Assembly: GCF_042648805.1 (NCBI RefSeq)
Contig: NZ_JBHRXZ010000002.1
Span: 1 to 64,000 of the forward strand
Source of the DNA: Azomonas tarimensis
GTDB lineage: Bacteria; Pseudomonadota; Gammaproteobacteria; Pseudomonadales; Pseudomonadaceae
Length of the DNA stretch: 64,000 bases
Direction: 5' to 3'
The position numbers were made by a program, and so were the translations under genes. This document shows, in pieces, positions 32,642-41,520 of the stretch. Every line of letters begins with the position of its first letter. Within the stretch, counting starts at the first letter, position 1. The notes beneath the pieces are model-generated. The model made no database searches, was not told the origin of the DNA, and saw only the letters and a program-made list of their open reading frames with translations.

Positions 32642-32971
32642 ATGAACCTGAACAAACAACCCACGCTGGACGACCTGGCTCGCCTCTTTGCCCAGCGCAA
32701 GGACAAGTACGATAGCCACATCCTCTGGGTCTGCGAATCGGGCGAAGTTCGCCTCGATACTCTGCCGCCCGAGGTCGCCGAGGATGAGTTCGTCAAGCGC
32801 ACCCCGAGCATGCGGGCACGGTTCCGGACCTACCGTCGGGGCGGCGGCTACGTCGGCAAGAAGGCCGCGGCTGACCGCGACTTCATGGGCCGCCTGTACC
32901 AGACGCTGCATCAGCAATGGCTGGCCTCGCAAAGCGCGCCAAAGGTGACCTTTATCGACCGCTACTGCTGA
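32642..32971 (+). CDS. Conserved hypothetical protein
   Basis: A 109-residue basic protein: a helical N-terminus (QPTLDDLARLFAQRKDKYDS), a strand-rich middle (HILWVCESGEVRLDTLPP) and a tail rich in aromatic and basic residues (YVGKKAAADRDFMGRLYQTL). No family is recognised. The ATG at 32642 has GAGG upstream. A strong terminator follows. The longer frame from 32267 is not adopted. Confidence 0.65.
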   Translation: MNLNKQPTLDDLARLFAQRKDKYDSHILWVCESGEVRLDTLPPEVAEDEFVKRTPSMRARFRTYRRGGGYVGKKAAADRDFMGRLYQTLHQQWLASQSAPKVTFIDRYC

Positions 32972-32990
32972 CAGCCCTTGCGCCTGTCGA

Positions 32991-33025
32991 AAGGCCTTCC
33001 GGCGCCACTGCCGGGAGGCCTTTTT
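32991..33025 (+). terminator. Intrinsic terminator
   Basis: AGGCCTTCCGGC (32992-33003) pairs with GCCGGGAGGCCT (33010-33021; one G-T pair), then TTTTT. It ends the transcript of the preceding gene. Confidence 0.88.
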
Positions 33026-33194
33026 CATAGCCGCATGTCGCAACGCTGCACCGACGGACGCTTCCAACTGCTCGCATGGATACAGGCCGCCGAAGACAAG
33101 GCATGGGTGCCCTGACCCCGCATGAGGGGCTAGAATCGGCGCTTTCACGTCCGGACCGGCCGGACGTCGACTGATATCGCGAGAGAACCGACAC

Positions 33195-33893
33195 ATGGGC
33201 GCCCAATGGAAAGCCAAACCCAAGGAAGCCGCGGCCAATGCCCGGGGCAAGATCTTTGGCAAGCTGGTCAAGGAGATCATGATCGCCGCGCGCAACGGCG
33301 CCGATCCGGACATGAATCCCAAGCTGCGGTTGGCGGTGCACCAGGCGAAAAAGGCCTCGATGCCCAAGGACACCCTCGAGCGCGCCATCAGGAAAGGCGC
33401 CGGACTGTCCGGCGAGGTGGTCAATTACGAGCGTACCCTGTACGAAGGCTTCGCCCCGCACCGGGTGCCGGTGATCGTCGAATGCCTGACCGATAACCTC
33501 AACCGTACCGTCGCCGAAATCCGAGTGCTGTTCCGCAAGGGTCAGCTCGGGACTTCCGGTTCGGTGAGCTGGGATTTCGACCATCTGGGCATGATCGAGG
33601 CAAGCCCTGAAGGCGAGGCCGATGCCGAACTGGCGGCCATCGAGGCCGGCGCGCAGGACTTCGAGCCCGCCGAGGAAGGCGCCACGCTGTTCTACACTGA
33701 CCCTACCGACCTGGACGCGGTCTGCCGCGCGCTCCCTGAATTCGGCTTTACCGTCAATTCGGCGCAGCTCGGCTACAAGGCCAGGAACCCGGTGAGCCTG
33801 TCTGCCGCCGAGCTCGAGGAGGTTGAAGCCTTTCTCGAAGCGCTCGATGCCCATGACGATGTACAGAACGTCTACGTCGGCCTTGGTGCCTGA
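33195..33893 (+). CDS. YebC/PmpR-family protein (YeeN-type paralog)
   Basis: A 232-residue protein of the YebC/TACO1 family. It starts MGAQWKAKPKEAAANARGKI with FGKLVKEIMIAARNGADPDM, and contains MPKDTLERAIRKGAGLSGEV and YEGFAPHRVPVIVECLTDN. The MGAQWKAK start is typical of the YeeN-like second copy rather than RuvC-linked YebC (MAGHSKW). Family members act as transcription regulators or as translation factors that relieve ribosome stalling. Confidence 0.88.
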   Translation: MGAQWKAKPKEAAANARGKIFGKLVKEIMIAARNGADPDMNPKLRLAVHQAKKASMPKDTLERAIRKGAGLSGEVVNYERTLYEGFAPHRVPVIVECLTDNLNRTVAEIRVLFRKGQLGTSGSVSWDFDHLGMIEASPEGEADAELAAIEAGAQDFEPAEEGATLFYTDPTDLDAVCRALPEFGFTVNSAQLGYKARNPVSLSAAELEEVEAFLEALDAHDDVQNVYVGLGA

Positions 33894-33934
33894 CTCCGTC
33901 CGTCGCCAGCGAAAAGTGCCTGCGCTCGGTCATG

Positions 33935-34010
33935 CTGCGTTGAAAAGCGGCTCGGAATGCTCATTTACGACTAGTAAACTCCGCTTTCTCGCCGCTTTTC
34001 GCCTTGCTTG
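33935..34010. repeat. Long imperfect palindromic intergenic repeat
   Basis: GAAAAGCGGC (33942-33951) pairs with GCCGCTTTTC (33991-34000). Nested inside are TTTAC (33964-33968) and GTAAA (33974-33978). The sequence around it resembles a repeat I know from several Pseudomonas genomes. It is not related to the GGGGACAGACCCC family. Confidence 0.65.
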
Positions 34011-34092
34011 ACCTTCGCTCGGCTGACTTTTTCTACAGGCCCTAGACTCAGCGTAACGGGCATCCAGCCCCTGAACCGACGGAGACACAGCC

Positions 34093-34464
34093 ATGTTTGA
34101 GGTAACCCGCCGCGGCACTGACCGGATCGACGTGAATTTTTCCGGCAAGCTCGACAGTGATGCCATGAAGGCCGCGCTCGACGATCTACTGTTCAAGTCC
34201 GAGGGCATAGAGCACGGTGTCATGCACTACCGGATCGGCGAGTTCGACCTGCCGACGCTGGGGGCGATCGGCGTCGAACTCGCACGCATCCCGCGGCTGT
34301 TGCGTTTCATCCGCCGCTTCGACCGAGTGGCGGTACTCGCCGAGCAGGACTGGCTGCGCCGCGCCAGCGAGATCGAGGGCGCGATGATTCCGGGGCTGAG
34401 CATCAAGGCCTTCACCCATGCGCAGGAAGTCGAAGCCGAGGCCTGGCTGGCGCACCCGAGATGA
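34093..34464 (+). CDS. SpoIIAA-like STAS-domain protein
   Basis: A 123-residue protein of the SpoIIAA-like (PF11964) fold: RIDVNFSGKLDSDAMKAALD, then LLFKSEGIEHGVMHYRIGEF and RRFDRVAVLAEQDWLRRASE. These proteins are thought to bind lipids or act as stress-related switches. There is no STAS phospho-serine loop, so a phospho-switch is unlikely. It lies just upstream of, and close to, the RlpA-like gene. Confidence 0.75.
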   Translation: MFEVTRRGTDRIDVNFSGKLDSDAMKAALDDLLFKSEGIEHGVMHYRIGEFDLPTLGAIGVELARIPRLLRFIRRFDRVAVLAEQDWLRRASEIEGAMIPGLSIKAFTHAQEVEAEAWLAHPR

Positions 34465-34478
34465 CCCAAGAGAGAAGC

Positions 34479-34853
34479 ATGCATCCTCCTCGAGGCCTCC
34501 CGCTTGTCCTGTTGCTGCTGTTTGCCTTGCTCGCCGGCTGCGCCTCTAAGGGGCCGTCAGGGTATTCCCAGACCGGGCAGGCCTCGTTCTACGGCGCCCG
34601 GCACCACGGCAACCAGACAGCCAACGGCGAGCGCTTCAATCAGCGTGCAATGACCGCCGCGCATCGCTCGCTACCCTTCGGTTCGAAGGTGCGGGTGACC
34701 AACCTGGACAACGGCAAGCAGGTGACCGTGCGCATCAACGATCGCGGCCCGTTCGTCAGGGGCCGCATCATCGACCTGTCCCGCGGGGCTTTCGCACGCA
34801 TTGCCGACACCCGCCAGGGGATCGTTCCGGTAAAGATCGAAGTCATCAGATAA
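34479..34853 (+). CDS. RlpA-like double-psi beta-barrel lipoprotein
   Basis: A 124-residue lipoprotein: signal MHPPRGLPLVLLLLFALLAG with lipobox Cys, then the RlpA domain QTGQASFYGARHHGNQTANG, FNQRAMTAAHRSLPFGSKVR and VRINDRGPFVRGRIIDLSRG. Catalytic His and Asp of RlpA (AHRSLPFG, NDRGPF) are present. It lacks the SPOR domain of septal RlpA, so it is a short paralog. The ATG at 34479 has AGAGAG upstream; ATG at 34461 overlaps the previous stop and is the alternative. Confidence 0.85.
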   Translation: MHPPRGLPLVLLLLFALLAGCASKGPSGYSQTGQASFYGARHHGNQTANGERFNQRAMTAAHRSLPFGSKVRVTNLDNGKQVTVRINDRGPFVRGRIIDLSRGAFARIADTRQGIVPVKIEVIR

Positions 34854-34886
34854 CCGGCACGAGCCTCATCCGACCCTGGAGCCAGC

Positions 34887-35666
34887 ATGGCGCGCGGTAT
34901 CTTCTGGTTCGCTGGCCTGATCCTGGTGATCTACCTGCTGTTCACGGCGATCCTCTTCGTCTTCCAGCGCTCGCTCATCTACCTCCCCCAGCCGCGCGCT
35001 GCCAGCGAGGCAGCCGCGCTGAGGCTGCCCAACGACGCGGGTGAACTCATGGTCACCCTGAGGCCTCACGATGGTCCCAATGCGCTGATCTACTTTGGTG
35101 GCAACGCCGAGGATGTCTCGCTGAACCTGCCGGACTTTGCCGAGAGTTTTCCCGACCACGCGCTCTACCTGATGCACTACCGGGGTTTCGCCGGAAGCGA
35201 CGGATCGCCCGGCGAGATCGCCATTCGCCAGGATGCCCTGAGCCTTTTCGATGCGATCGCCGGGGATCACCGCTGCGTGCTGGTCATGGGCCGTAGCCTG
35301 GGCAGCGCGATAGCCACCCACGTGGCCGCCCAGCGCGAGGTGTCACGCCTGATTCTGATTACCCCCTTCAACAGCCTCGAAGAATTGGCCGCGCGCCAGT
35401 TTCCCTTCATCCCGGTGCACTGGCTGCTCAGGGACAGGTATCACACCTGGCGGGACGCGCCAGGCGTAGCGGCGCCCACCTTGCTGGTGGCGGCCGAAAA
35501 CGACCGCATCGTGCCCCGGCAGAGCACCGAGGCGCTGCTAGGCCGCTTCAGCGATGGGCTGGCCAGCCTCGCTGTGATCCCCGACCGCGGGCACAACACC
35601 CTGCACATGAGCGACGCCTACGCGGAGGTGCTGGCCCGCGCGCGCTGCCCTGAGGAGGAGGACTGA
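34887..35666 (+). CDS. Membrane-anchored alpha/beta-hydrolase, BEM46-like
   Basis: A 259-residue hydrolase with an N-terminal anchor (IFWFAGLILVIYLLFTAILFV). The fold follows: LIYFGGNAEDVSLNLPD, LYLMHYRGFAGSDGSPGE, the nucleophile elbow MGRSLGSAIA, acid in LLVAAENDRIVP and His in VIPDRGHNTLH. It resembles the BEM46/YqkD group. Substrate unknown. Confidence 0.8.
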   Translation: MARGIFWFAGLILVIYLLFTAILFVFQRSLIYLPQPRAASEAAALRLPNDAGELMVTLRPHDGPNALIYFGGNAEDVSLNLPDFAESFPDHALYLMHYRGFAGSDGSPGEIAIRQDALSLFDAIAGDHRCVLVMGRSLGSAIATHVAAQREVSRLILITPFNSLEELAARQFPFIPVHWLLRDRYHTWRDAPGVAAPTLLVAAENDRIVPRQSTEALLGRFSDGLASLAVIPDRGHNTLHMSDAYAEVLARARCPEEED

Positions 35667-35737
35667 GGCGCGTCGGCAGGGACCGACGGCGGCGATTCGC
35701 GGTCAGCAGTGAGAGAGCCCAACGCGAGGGAGCGACG

Positions 35738-36595
35738 ATGAACAGGCAAATCTTCCGAACCGCCTGCCTGCTGGCCTACTGCGGGCTGTTGCAGGCAGGC
35801 GCGGCGCACGCCGATGAATCACTTGAGCTGATCACCCTGATCAACGACTACCGCGAGGCGCCAGGCGAGTGCGAGGGACGAAGGGTCGAGTCCATGGGCC
35901 CGCTGGTGCCTGACGACGACCTTTCCAGGCTACGTCTTGCCTCCGGTGACGACTGGCGCGCTGCCCTGCAAGAGATCGATTACCAAGCCGCCAGTGCACA
36001 GGCCGTCGTGCTGTCCGGGCTGCGCGACGCCAGCGCCACGATGGGCGCGCTACACCAGAACTATTGCCAATTGCTGCTCGACCCTCAGTTTGCCGACATC
36101 GGCGTCTCCCGCGAGGGAAACAGCTGGCACCTGGTGCTCGCTCGCCCCCTGCTGGAGGACGGCCTCGGCGACTGGCAGCAGGCGGGACAGGAGATCCTGC
36201 GCCAGGTCAATGAGACGCGCGGCGCGGCCAGGCGGTGCGGCGGCGAGCATTTCGAGGCGGCCCCCCCGCTTCGCTGGAACGAGCAGCTGGCGAACGCCGC
36301 ACTGGCCCATAGCAGGGACATGGCCGATAAGAATTACTTCAGCCACCAAGGGCGGGACGGCTCGCAGGTGAGCGACCGGATCAACCGCGAGGACTACACC
36401 TGGCGCCAAGTGGGGGAAAACATCGCCGCCGGCCAGGGCTCGCCAAGCCAGGCGATTTCCGGGTGGCTGGCCAGCCCGGGGCATTGCGCTAATATCATGA
36501 ACCCGAACTATCAGGAAATGGGCGCCGCCTATGCGCTGGAGCCCCAGAGCGATGCCGCGATCTACTGGACCCAGGTCTTCGCCACGCCGCGCTAG
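35738..36595 (+). CDS. Secreted CAP/SCP-domain protein, canonical
   Basis: A 285-residue exported protein (signal peptide ends AAHA). It is a paralog of the 23025-23879 protein over its whole length, including the N-terminal region (VVLSGLRDASATMGALHQNY). The CAP domain is canonical: ALAHSRDMADKNYFSHQGRD, WRQVGENIAAGQ and WLASPGHCANIMN, so the His and Glu cavity residues are intact. Cys pairs suggest disulfides. It is the functional copy of the two. Confidence 0.85.
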   Translation: MNRQIFRTACLLAYCGLLQAGAAHADESLELITLINDYREAPGECEGRRVESMGPLVPDDDLSRLRLASGDDWRAALQEIDYQAASAQAVVLSGLRDASATMGALHQNYCQLLLDPQFADIGVSREGNSWHLVLARPLLEDGLGDWQQAGQEILRQVNETRGAARRCGGEHFEAAPPLRWNEQLANAALAHSRDMADKNYFSHQGRDGSQVSDRINREDYTWRQVGENIAAGQGSPSQAISGWLASPGHCANIMNPNYQEMGAAYALEPQSDAAIYWTQVFATPR

Positions 36596-36628
36596 CCGGT
36601 CTTCCCAACCACAACAAGACGGACCCCG

Positions 36629-37627
36629 ATGAAAAAGACCATCCTTGCCTTCAGCCGCATCACTCCTGCCATGGCCGATCGCCTGCGTGAGCATTACGAA
36701 GTCATCATCCCCTCGCCCGCCCTGGGCAACCTGAACACGCAGTTCGAAAAGGCCTTGCCCGAGGCCCACGGACTGATCGGTGCCGGACGCAAGCTGGGCA
36801 GCAAGCAGCTATGCACGGCCGAGCGGCTCGAGGTGGTCTCCAGTGTCTCGGTGGGCTACGACAACTACGACCTGGGCTACCTCACCGAGCGCGGCATCAT
36901 GCTCACCAACACCCCGGACGTGCTCACCGAAAGCACCGCCGACCTTGCCTTTTCCCTGATCCTCGGTAGCGCCCGGCGAATCGCCGAACTCGACGCATGG
37001 ACAAAGGCCGGCAACTGGACCCGTACCCTGGAGGCTGCCCAGTTCGGCTGCGACGTGTTCGGCAAGACCCTGGGTATCGTCGGGCTCGGCAACATCGGCT
37101 CGGCGGTGGCGCGCCGTGGTCGCCTGGGGTTCGGGATGAACATTCTCTACAGCGGCAACACTCCGAAACCGGAACTCGAACATGCGCTCGACGCGCGCTT
37201 CGTGCCCCTCGACGAGCTGTTGGCCAACGCCGATTTCGTCTGCCTGGTGGTTCCGCTGAATGCCAACACCCGCCATCTGATCGGCGAGCGCGAGCTCCAG
37301 CTGATGAAACCCAGCGCGATCCTGGTCAACGTTTCCCGCGGCCCGGTGGTGGACGAGCAGGCGCTGATCGCCGCGCTCGAGCAAGGCCGTATTCGCGGCG
37401 CGGGGCTGGATGTCTACGAACGCGAACCCCTGTCCGCGTCACCGCTGTTCTCCCTGCCCAACGCCCTGACCCTTCCGCACATAGGCTCGGCCACTGATGA
37501 AACCCGCCTGGCCATGGCAGACCGCGCGGTGGAGAACATGATCGCTGCCCTCGAAGGCCACCGCCCCCGCGACCTGGTCAACCCCGAGGTCTGGCGCCCC
37601 GATGGCAACCACGGCCCAGTCAACTGA
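36629..37627 (+). CDS. D-2-hydroxyacid dehydrogenase (GhrB/TkrA-like)
   Basis: A 332-residue NAD(P)-dependent dehydrogenase. The nucleotide loop is LGIVGLGNIGSAVARRG. The catalytic Arg-Glu-His set is seen in LVNVSRGPVVDEQALIAAL (Arg), GAGLDVYEREPLSASPLF (Glu) and LPHIGSATDETRLAM (His). It most resembles 2-ketogluconate/glyoxylate/hydroxypyruvate reductases. Start ATG 36629. Confidence 0.85.
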   Translation: MKKTILAFSRITPAMADRLREHYEVIIPSPALGNLNTQFEKALPEAHGLIGAGRKLGSKQLCTAERLEVVSSVSVGYDNYDLGYLTERGIMLTNTPDVLTESTADLAFSLILGSARRIAELDAWTKAGNWTRTLEAAQFGCDVFGKTLGIVGLGNIGSAVARRGRLGFGMNILYSGNTPKPELEHALDARFVPLDELLANADFVCLVVPLNANTRHLIGERELQLMKPSAILVNVSRGPVVDEQALIAALEQGRIRGAGLDVYEREPLSASPLFSLPNALTLPHIGSATDETRLAMADRAVENMIAALEGHRPRDLVNPEVWRPDGNHGPVN

Positions 37628-37669
37628 TACCCACCATTTGAAGACAACCGGTCTAAACAGGAGATTTGC

Positions 37670-38653
37670 ATGTTCAACGCCATCCTGATCGACAAGAACG
37701 ACAGCGGCTACCTGGCTCGCCTGACTGAGCTCGACGAGGCCCGGTTGCCCGAAGGCAACGTGACGGTGCGGGTCGGTTTCAGCACTCTGAACTACAAGGA
37801 CGGCCTGGCCATCACCGGTAAGGGCCCGGTGGTCAGGCAATTCCCCATGGTGCCGGGTATCGACCTGGCCGGAACGGTGGAGCAGAGCAGCCACCCCTCC
37901 TACAGGGTGGGCGACAAGGTAGTGCTCAACGGCTGGGGCGTGGGCGAAACCCATTGGGGCGGGCTGGCGCAAAAGGCACGTCTGGACGGCGACTGGCTGA
38001 TTCCGCTTCCCGAGCGCTTCAGCGAACGTCAGGCGATGGCCATCGGTACCGCAGGCTACACCGCCATGCTCTGCCTGCTCGCGCTGGAACGGCACGGCCT
38101 GAATTCCACAAAGGGGCCGGTGCTGGTCACTGGTGCCAATGGTGGTGTCGGCAGTTTTGCGATCGCCCTGCTGGCGCGCAACGGCTACGAGGTGATCGCC
38201 GCCACCGGCCGCCCGCAGGAAGCCGAGTACCTCAAGCGGCTCGGCGCAGGCACCATCCTGGACCGTGCTGAACTCTCCGAACCGGGCCGACCTCTCGGCA
38301 AGGAACGCTGGGCCGCCGCGATCGATTCGGTCGGCAGCCACACCCTGGCCAATGTCTGCGCCGGTACCAAAAGCGACGGCGCAGTGGCCGCCTGCGGCCT
38401 GGCCCAAGGGATGGACCTTCCGGCGACGGTTGCCCCGTTCATCCTGCGCGGGGTGAGCCTGCTAGGGATCAACAGCGTGACCCGCCCCTATGACGAGCGC
38501 ATCGAGGCCTGGGCGCGCCTGGGGCGTGATCTCGACCTGGCCCAGCTCGACGCCATCACCGAGGAAATCGGCCTGAGCGAGGCGATCGACGCGGCCGGCC
38601 GCTTGCTGGATGGGCAGGTTCGCGGCCGTGTGGTGGTAAACGTCGATCGCTGA
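37670..38653 (+). CDS. acuI: Zinc-free MDR oxidoreductase, YhdH/AcuI family (acrylyl-CoA reductase)
   Basis: A 327-residue medium-chain dehydrogenase/reductase. YhdH/AcuI features: FSTLNYKDGLAITGKGPVV, FPMVPGIDLAGTVEQS, WGVGETHWGGLAQKARLDGD and the NADP loop VLVTGANGGVGSFAIALLAR. The GIDLAGTV and THWGGLA patterns are typical. It reduces acrylyl-CoA to propionyl-CoA. It is 42 bases downstream of the hydroxyacid dehydrogenase gene. Confidence 0.88.
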   Translation: MFNAILIDKNDSGYLARLTELDEARLPEGNVTVRVGFSTLNYKDGLAITGKGPVVRQFPMVPGIDLAGTVEQSSHPSYRVGDKVVLNGWGVGETHWGGLAQKARLDGDWLIPLPERFSERQAMAIGTAGYTAMLCLLALERHGLNSTKGPVLVTGANGGVGSFAIALLARNGYEVIAATGRPQEAEYLKRLGAGTILDRAELSEPGRPLGKERWAAAIDSVGSHTLANVCAGTKSDGAVAACGLAQGMDLPATVAPFILRGVSLLGINSVTRPYDERIEAWARLGRDLDLAQLDAITEEIGLSEAIDAAGRLLDGQVRGRVVVNVDR

Positions 38654-38697
38654 GACATGAGGTCGATCATCGGCCGGGACCGCCAAGGGACAAAGCG

Positions 38698-38726
38698 TTT
38701 ACTTGCGTGGCCCATCGTCGTATAAA
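38698..38726 (+). promoter_or_regulatory. Promoter-like site of the DUF3144 gene
   Basis: TTTACT (38698-38703), 17 bases and TATAAA (38721-38726), 39 bases before the ATG. Confidence 0.55.
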
Positions 38727-38764
38727 CGGCCAACCATACACACACGATCCTTGAGGAATTGGCT

Positions 38765-39031
38765 ATGTCCAACAATCCGGCAGAAATGGAAATTCTCGAT
38801 ATGGCCGACGAGTTCATCGCCGTCGCCAACCGTCTCCTCGAGGAGCAGGGAAAGGACCTCGGCCATATCAGCGCCGCGATCCGCTTTGCGGCGGCGCGCT
38901 TCAGCGCCCACGAAGCGGCCTGCCGCTCGGGCGATCTGGCGCTGGACAAGGAAAAGGCCGAGACCTGGTACACCGATCAGTTCAACCAGATGGTTCGGGA
39001 AAACCTCGAGCAACACCTGAACGCACACTGA
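38765..39031 (+). CDS. DUF3144 family protein
   Basis: An 88-residue DUF3144-family protein: MEILDMADEFIAVANRLLEE, DLGHISAAIRFAAARFSAHE and a C-terminal YTDQFNQMVRENLEQHLNAH. Helical and acidic. The ATG at 38765 has GAGGAATT upstream. Function unknown. Confidence 0.8.
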   Translation: MSNNPAEMEILDMADEFIAVANRLLEEQGKDLGHISAAIRFAAARFSAHEAACRSGDLALDKEKAETWYTDQFNQMVRENLEQHLNAH

Positions 39032-39197
39032 TCATCTGCGCCTCGCCGCCCAGGTGAGGCGCGGGACCTGCCTCTTTACCCCGCAGACCCGACGAACGGC
39101 ACGCCTTCATCGATATCGGCGCAAAACAGGGATCTGAGTGAGGTGACGCCTCCTGACTCCGGGATAGACCGTGGCCGCCCAAGCCAGGAGGCAACTC

Positions 39198-39443
39198 TCA
39201 GCCGAGGTCGCTTTCCCAGATCAGATTGCCGTCATCGCTGACCTCGACCACCTTGGTCAAAGCCGCTTCGGCCGCTGCGTCGGCCTCGGAGGCCAGATCA
39301 TAGCGCTGCCCATTGGCCACCTGATGGACGCGGGCGCTCTCGTCGGTGTCGCGGCGCTTTATTGCAATGACCGCTTCGAAGGCGTCGCCGGCAGGCACGG
39401 CAGAAGAAAGCGCTTCGAACTGGCTGAAATGTTTGCGGGCCAT
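39198..39443 (-). CDS. Small conserved hypothetical protein
   Basis: An 81-residue protein: a helix, then strands (AFEAVIAIKRRDTDESARVH, then VVEVSDDGNLIWESDLG). The ATG at 39443 has AAAGG upstream. No family recognised with confidence. The AEAALTKVVEV stretch suggests a compact alpha/beta fold. Confidence 0.65.
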   Translation of the reverse strand: MARKHFSQFEALSSAVPAGDAFEAVIAIKRRDTDESARVHQVANGQRYDLASEADAAAEAALTKVVEVSDDGNLIWESDLG

Positions 39444-39578
39444 TGGGTTACCTTTCGTGTCATGGTTTGCCAATGGACAACGGGAGGCGGTCGAGAACTC
39501 GTGCGGGTGGACAGCCGGAGCAGGCGAGCAAACGCGCGCGGGCCAGCCCGGGCAAGGCCGCTCTACGCGCTCAGGTGA

Positions 39579-39839
39579 TCAGGCCGCTTCTGCAAACAGA
39601 TTGCGGCCATGGTCGACGCATTGATCCACCAGCCACTTGCCATGCGCAATGGATGCCCTCTGGGCATTTTCCAGGTCGGCCATGAAGGCATGATCGACCG
39701 GCAACGCCAACCGGCGCGTGGTTCGGCCCGAGCCATCGGTAAGACGGCACCCGCCTGCCCAGGGCGTCGGGTTGCCCGGATGCTCGATGATCTCCGTGGT
39801 GATGGTGTAGTCGCGGTAGCTGCACTGCATTACTGTCAT
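39579..39839 (-). CDS. Small conserved hypothetical protein
   Basis: An 86-residue protein: MQCSYRDYTITTEIIEHPG, then PTPWAGGCRLTDGSGRTTRR and FMADLENAQRASIAHGKWLV. It has GAGG about 8 bases before the ATG at 39839. A beta-strand N-terminus and a helical C-terminus are visible. Function unknown. It is transcribed in the same direction as the preceding small gene. Confidence 0.65.
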   Translation of the reverse strand: MTVMQCSYRDYTITTEIIEHPGNPTPWAGGCRLTDGSGRTTRRLALPVDHAFMADLENAQRASIAHGKWLVDQCVDHGRNLFAEAA

Positions 39840-40006
39840 TGTAAGAGCCTCACTATCTGGCGGCGCTGGCCAGGTTCGACGGAGGTTCGTCAGGCTCCTG
39901 GCAAGAGCCGGCTCCCGCCGAGCGGCAGGTCTGGAATGATGTCGTCCATGGCATCCGTGTCCCACCCATAGGTATAGCAGTGCCCGCAGCCTCTGCACGG
40001 TAGGGA

Positions 40007-40846
40007 TTAAGAGTTCCGACGAATGCGCTCGGGTTGGCCGATCCGAATCGAGGGCCCTATGAGAGCCTCGACTTGAGCATATACACCCGGGCAGGCCACC
40101 AGATACGGATTGCCCTGAAGCAGCCCGTCGCCTGCGAGGAAATCGTTGGCCAGCCCGCCGGCTTCTTTCACCAGCACCAGCCCAGCCAGGCAGTCCCAGC
40201 TCTTGAGGTGGGTCTCGTAATAGCCGATCAAACGTCCTGCCGCCACGTAGGCGGTGGTCAGCGCACCCGAGCCGTTGCGAAAGAACATGCCGCCCTCGGC
40301 GAGCAGCCGTTCGAGGAAGGGAATGAAATGGTGCTTGCCTTCCTTGTGAAAGGTGCCGGTACCCAGCAGGCCCTGACTGACATGGGTCGCCTCGCTGACG
40401 CGCAACGGCGTGTCGTTGACGAAGGCGCCGCGCCCCCGGCAGCCGTGGAACAGTTCGTCGTGATTGGGATCGGCGATGACGCCGATGACCGGCTCCCCCG
40501 CTATCGCCAGTCCAATCGACACGCACCAGTTGTGCAGGCCGTTGAGGAAACAGGCGGTGCCGTCAATGGGGTCGATCACCCACAGGCAGCAGGCTTGGAG
40601 GTCCAAGGTGCCGCCCTCCTCGCCAACGAAGCCGTCCTCGGGAAAACGCTCCGCGAGCCTGCTACGAATGAATTCTTCCAGACGCTTGTCAGCGATGCTG
40701 ACCATATCCTGGCGGTCACTTCCCTTGTGTTCGATGGTCAACCCGCTGCGATTGCGATAGTACTCCATGCCCATCCGAGCGGCCTCGAGGGCGATGGTCC
40801 TGGCGTAATCGTAGCGGGCGTCGAGCCCTTCGTCGGTGGTGGTCAC
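40007..40846 (-). CDS. Inositol-monophosphatase-family phosphatase
   Basis: A 279-residue metal-dependent phosphatase of the IMPase/CysQ/HisN family. Motifs: VGEEGG (metal site), LWVIDPIDGTACFLNGLHNW (DPIDGT), and the C-terminal LKSWDCLAGLVLVKEAGG (WDxAAG-like). A substrate among inositol phosphate, PAP or histidinol phosphate cannot be told from the sequence. It is not SuhB, which lies elsewhere in Pseudomonas. Confidence 0.85.
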   Translation of the reverse strand: MTTTDEGLDARYDYARTIALEAARMGMEYYRNRSGLTIEHKGSDRQDMVSIADKRLEEFIRSRLAERFPEDGFVGEEGGTLDLQACCLWVIDPIDGTACFLNGLHNWCVSIGLAIAGEPVIGVIADPNHDELFHGCRGRGAFVNDTPLRVSEATHVSQGLLGTGTFHKEGKHHFIPFLERLLAEGGMFFRNGSGALTTAYVAAGRLIGYYETHLKSWDCLAGLVLVKEAGGLANDFLAGDGLLQGNPYLVACPGVYAQVEALIGPSIRIGQPERIRRNS

Positions 40847-40978
40847 GGGATGCTCCTCAGGCGATTTGCCCGCATGCTATGCCACCGTGGGCCGAGTCTC
40901 CAGTTCGCCGACCTGCGGGGTGAATGCTCCAGGCCCATCGGCAGTCCAAACCCTGTCATTCGCATCAGAGGATCTCCC

Positions 40979-41473
40979 ATGGGACTGTTCGACAAGATCA
41001 AAGACAAGCTCGGCATGAATCAGGACGCAAAGCAGGACACGCCGGTTGCCGGCGCCACTGCCGGCCCCGAGTCGGTATTCCCGGACGAGCGCCCTTCGAC
41101 CACCAACAATGCGACAACCGGACCGGGACGGCCCGTGACGGACGAGGGCAGCGCCTCGCCAACGGCTGCGGCTCCGGCTCCGGCTCCGGCTGCCGATAGC
41201 GCGCGAACCACCGTCTTCGACGTCGCCGCCAAGCTGGACGAAAAGGCCGCCAGCCACCCGGAAAAACTGAACTGGCGCACCTCGATCGTGGATCTGCTGA
41301 AGCTGCTGGACCTCGATAGCAGTCTGGGCGCGCGCAAGGAGCTGGCGACAGAACTGGGCTGCCCCGCGGACAAGATGGGCGATTCGGCGCAGATGAACAT
41401 GTGGTTGCACACGGAGGTCATGCGCAAGCTGGTGGAGCATGGCGGAAGCGTTCCGCCTGAGCTGGCAGGCTGA
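40979..41473 (+). CDS. DUF3597 family protein
   Basis: A 164-residue DUF3597 protein. The N-terminal MGLFDKIKDKLGM is amphipathic, then a Pro/Ala/Thr-rich linker, and a C-terminal conserved domain: VFDVAAKLDEKAASHPEKLN, WRTSIVDLLKLLDLDSSLGA and LATELGCPADKMGDSAQMN. GAGGA precedes the ATG at 40979. Function unknown. A strong hairpin follows. Confidence 0.82.
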   Translation: MGLFDKIKDKLGMNQDAKQDTPVAGATAGPESVFPDERPSTTNNATTGPGRPVTDEGSASPTAAAPAPAPAADSARTTVFDVAAKLDEKAASHPEKLNWRTSIVDLLKLLDLDSSLGARKELATELGCPADKMGDSAQMNMWLHTEVMRKLVEHGGSVPPELAG

Positions 41474-41487
41474 GGCATCCGGCACGG

Positions 41488-41516
41488 CAGGTGCCCCCGC
41501 AGGGCGGGGGCACCTG
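41488..41516. terminator. Hairpin between convergent DUF3597 and DUF2789 genes
   Basis: A perfect 13-bp stem: CAGGTGCCCCCGC (41488-41500) with GCGGGGGCACCTG (41504-41516), loop AGG. No T-tract. It is likely a bidirectional stop. Confidence 0.65.
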
Positions 41517-41520
41517 GGGG

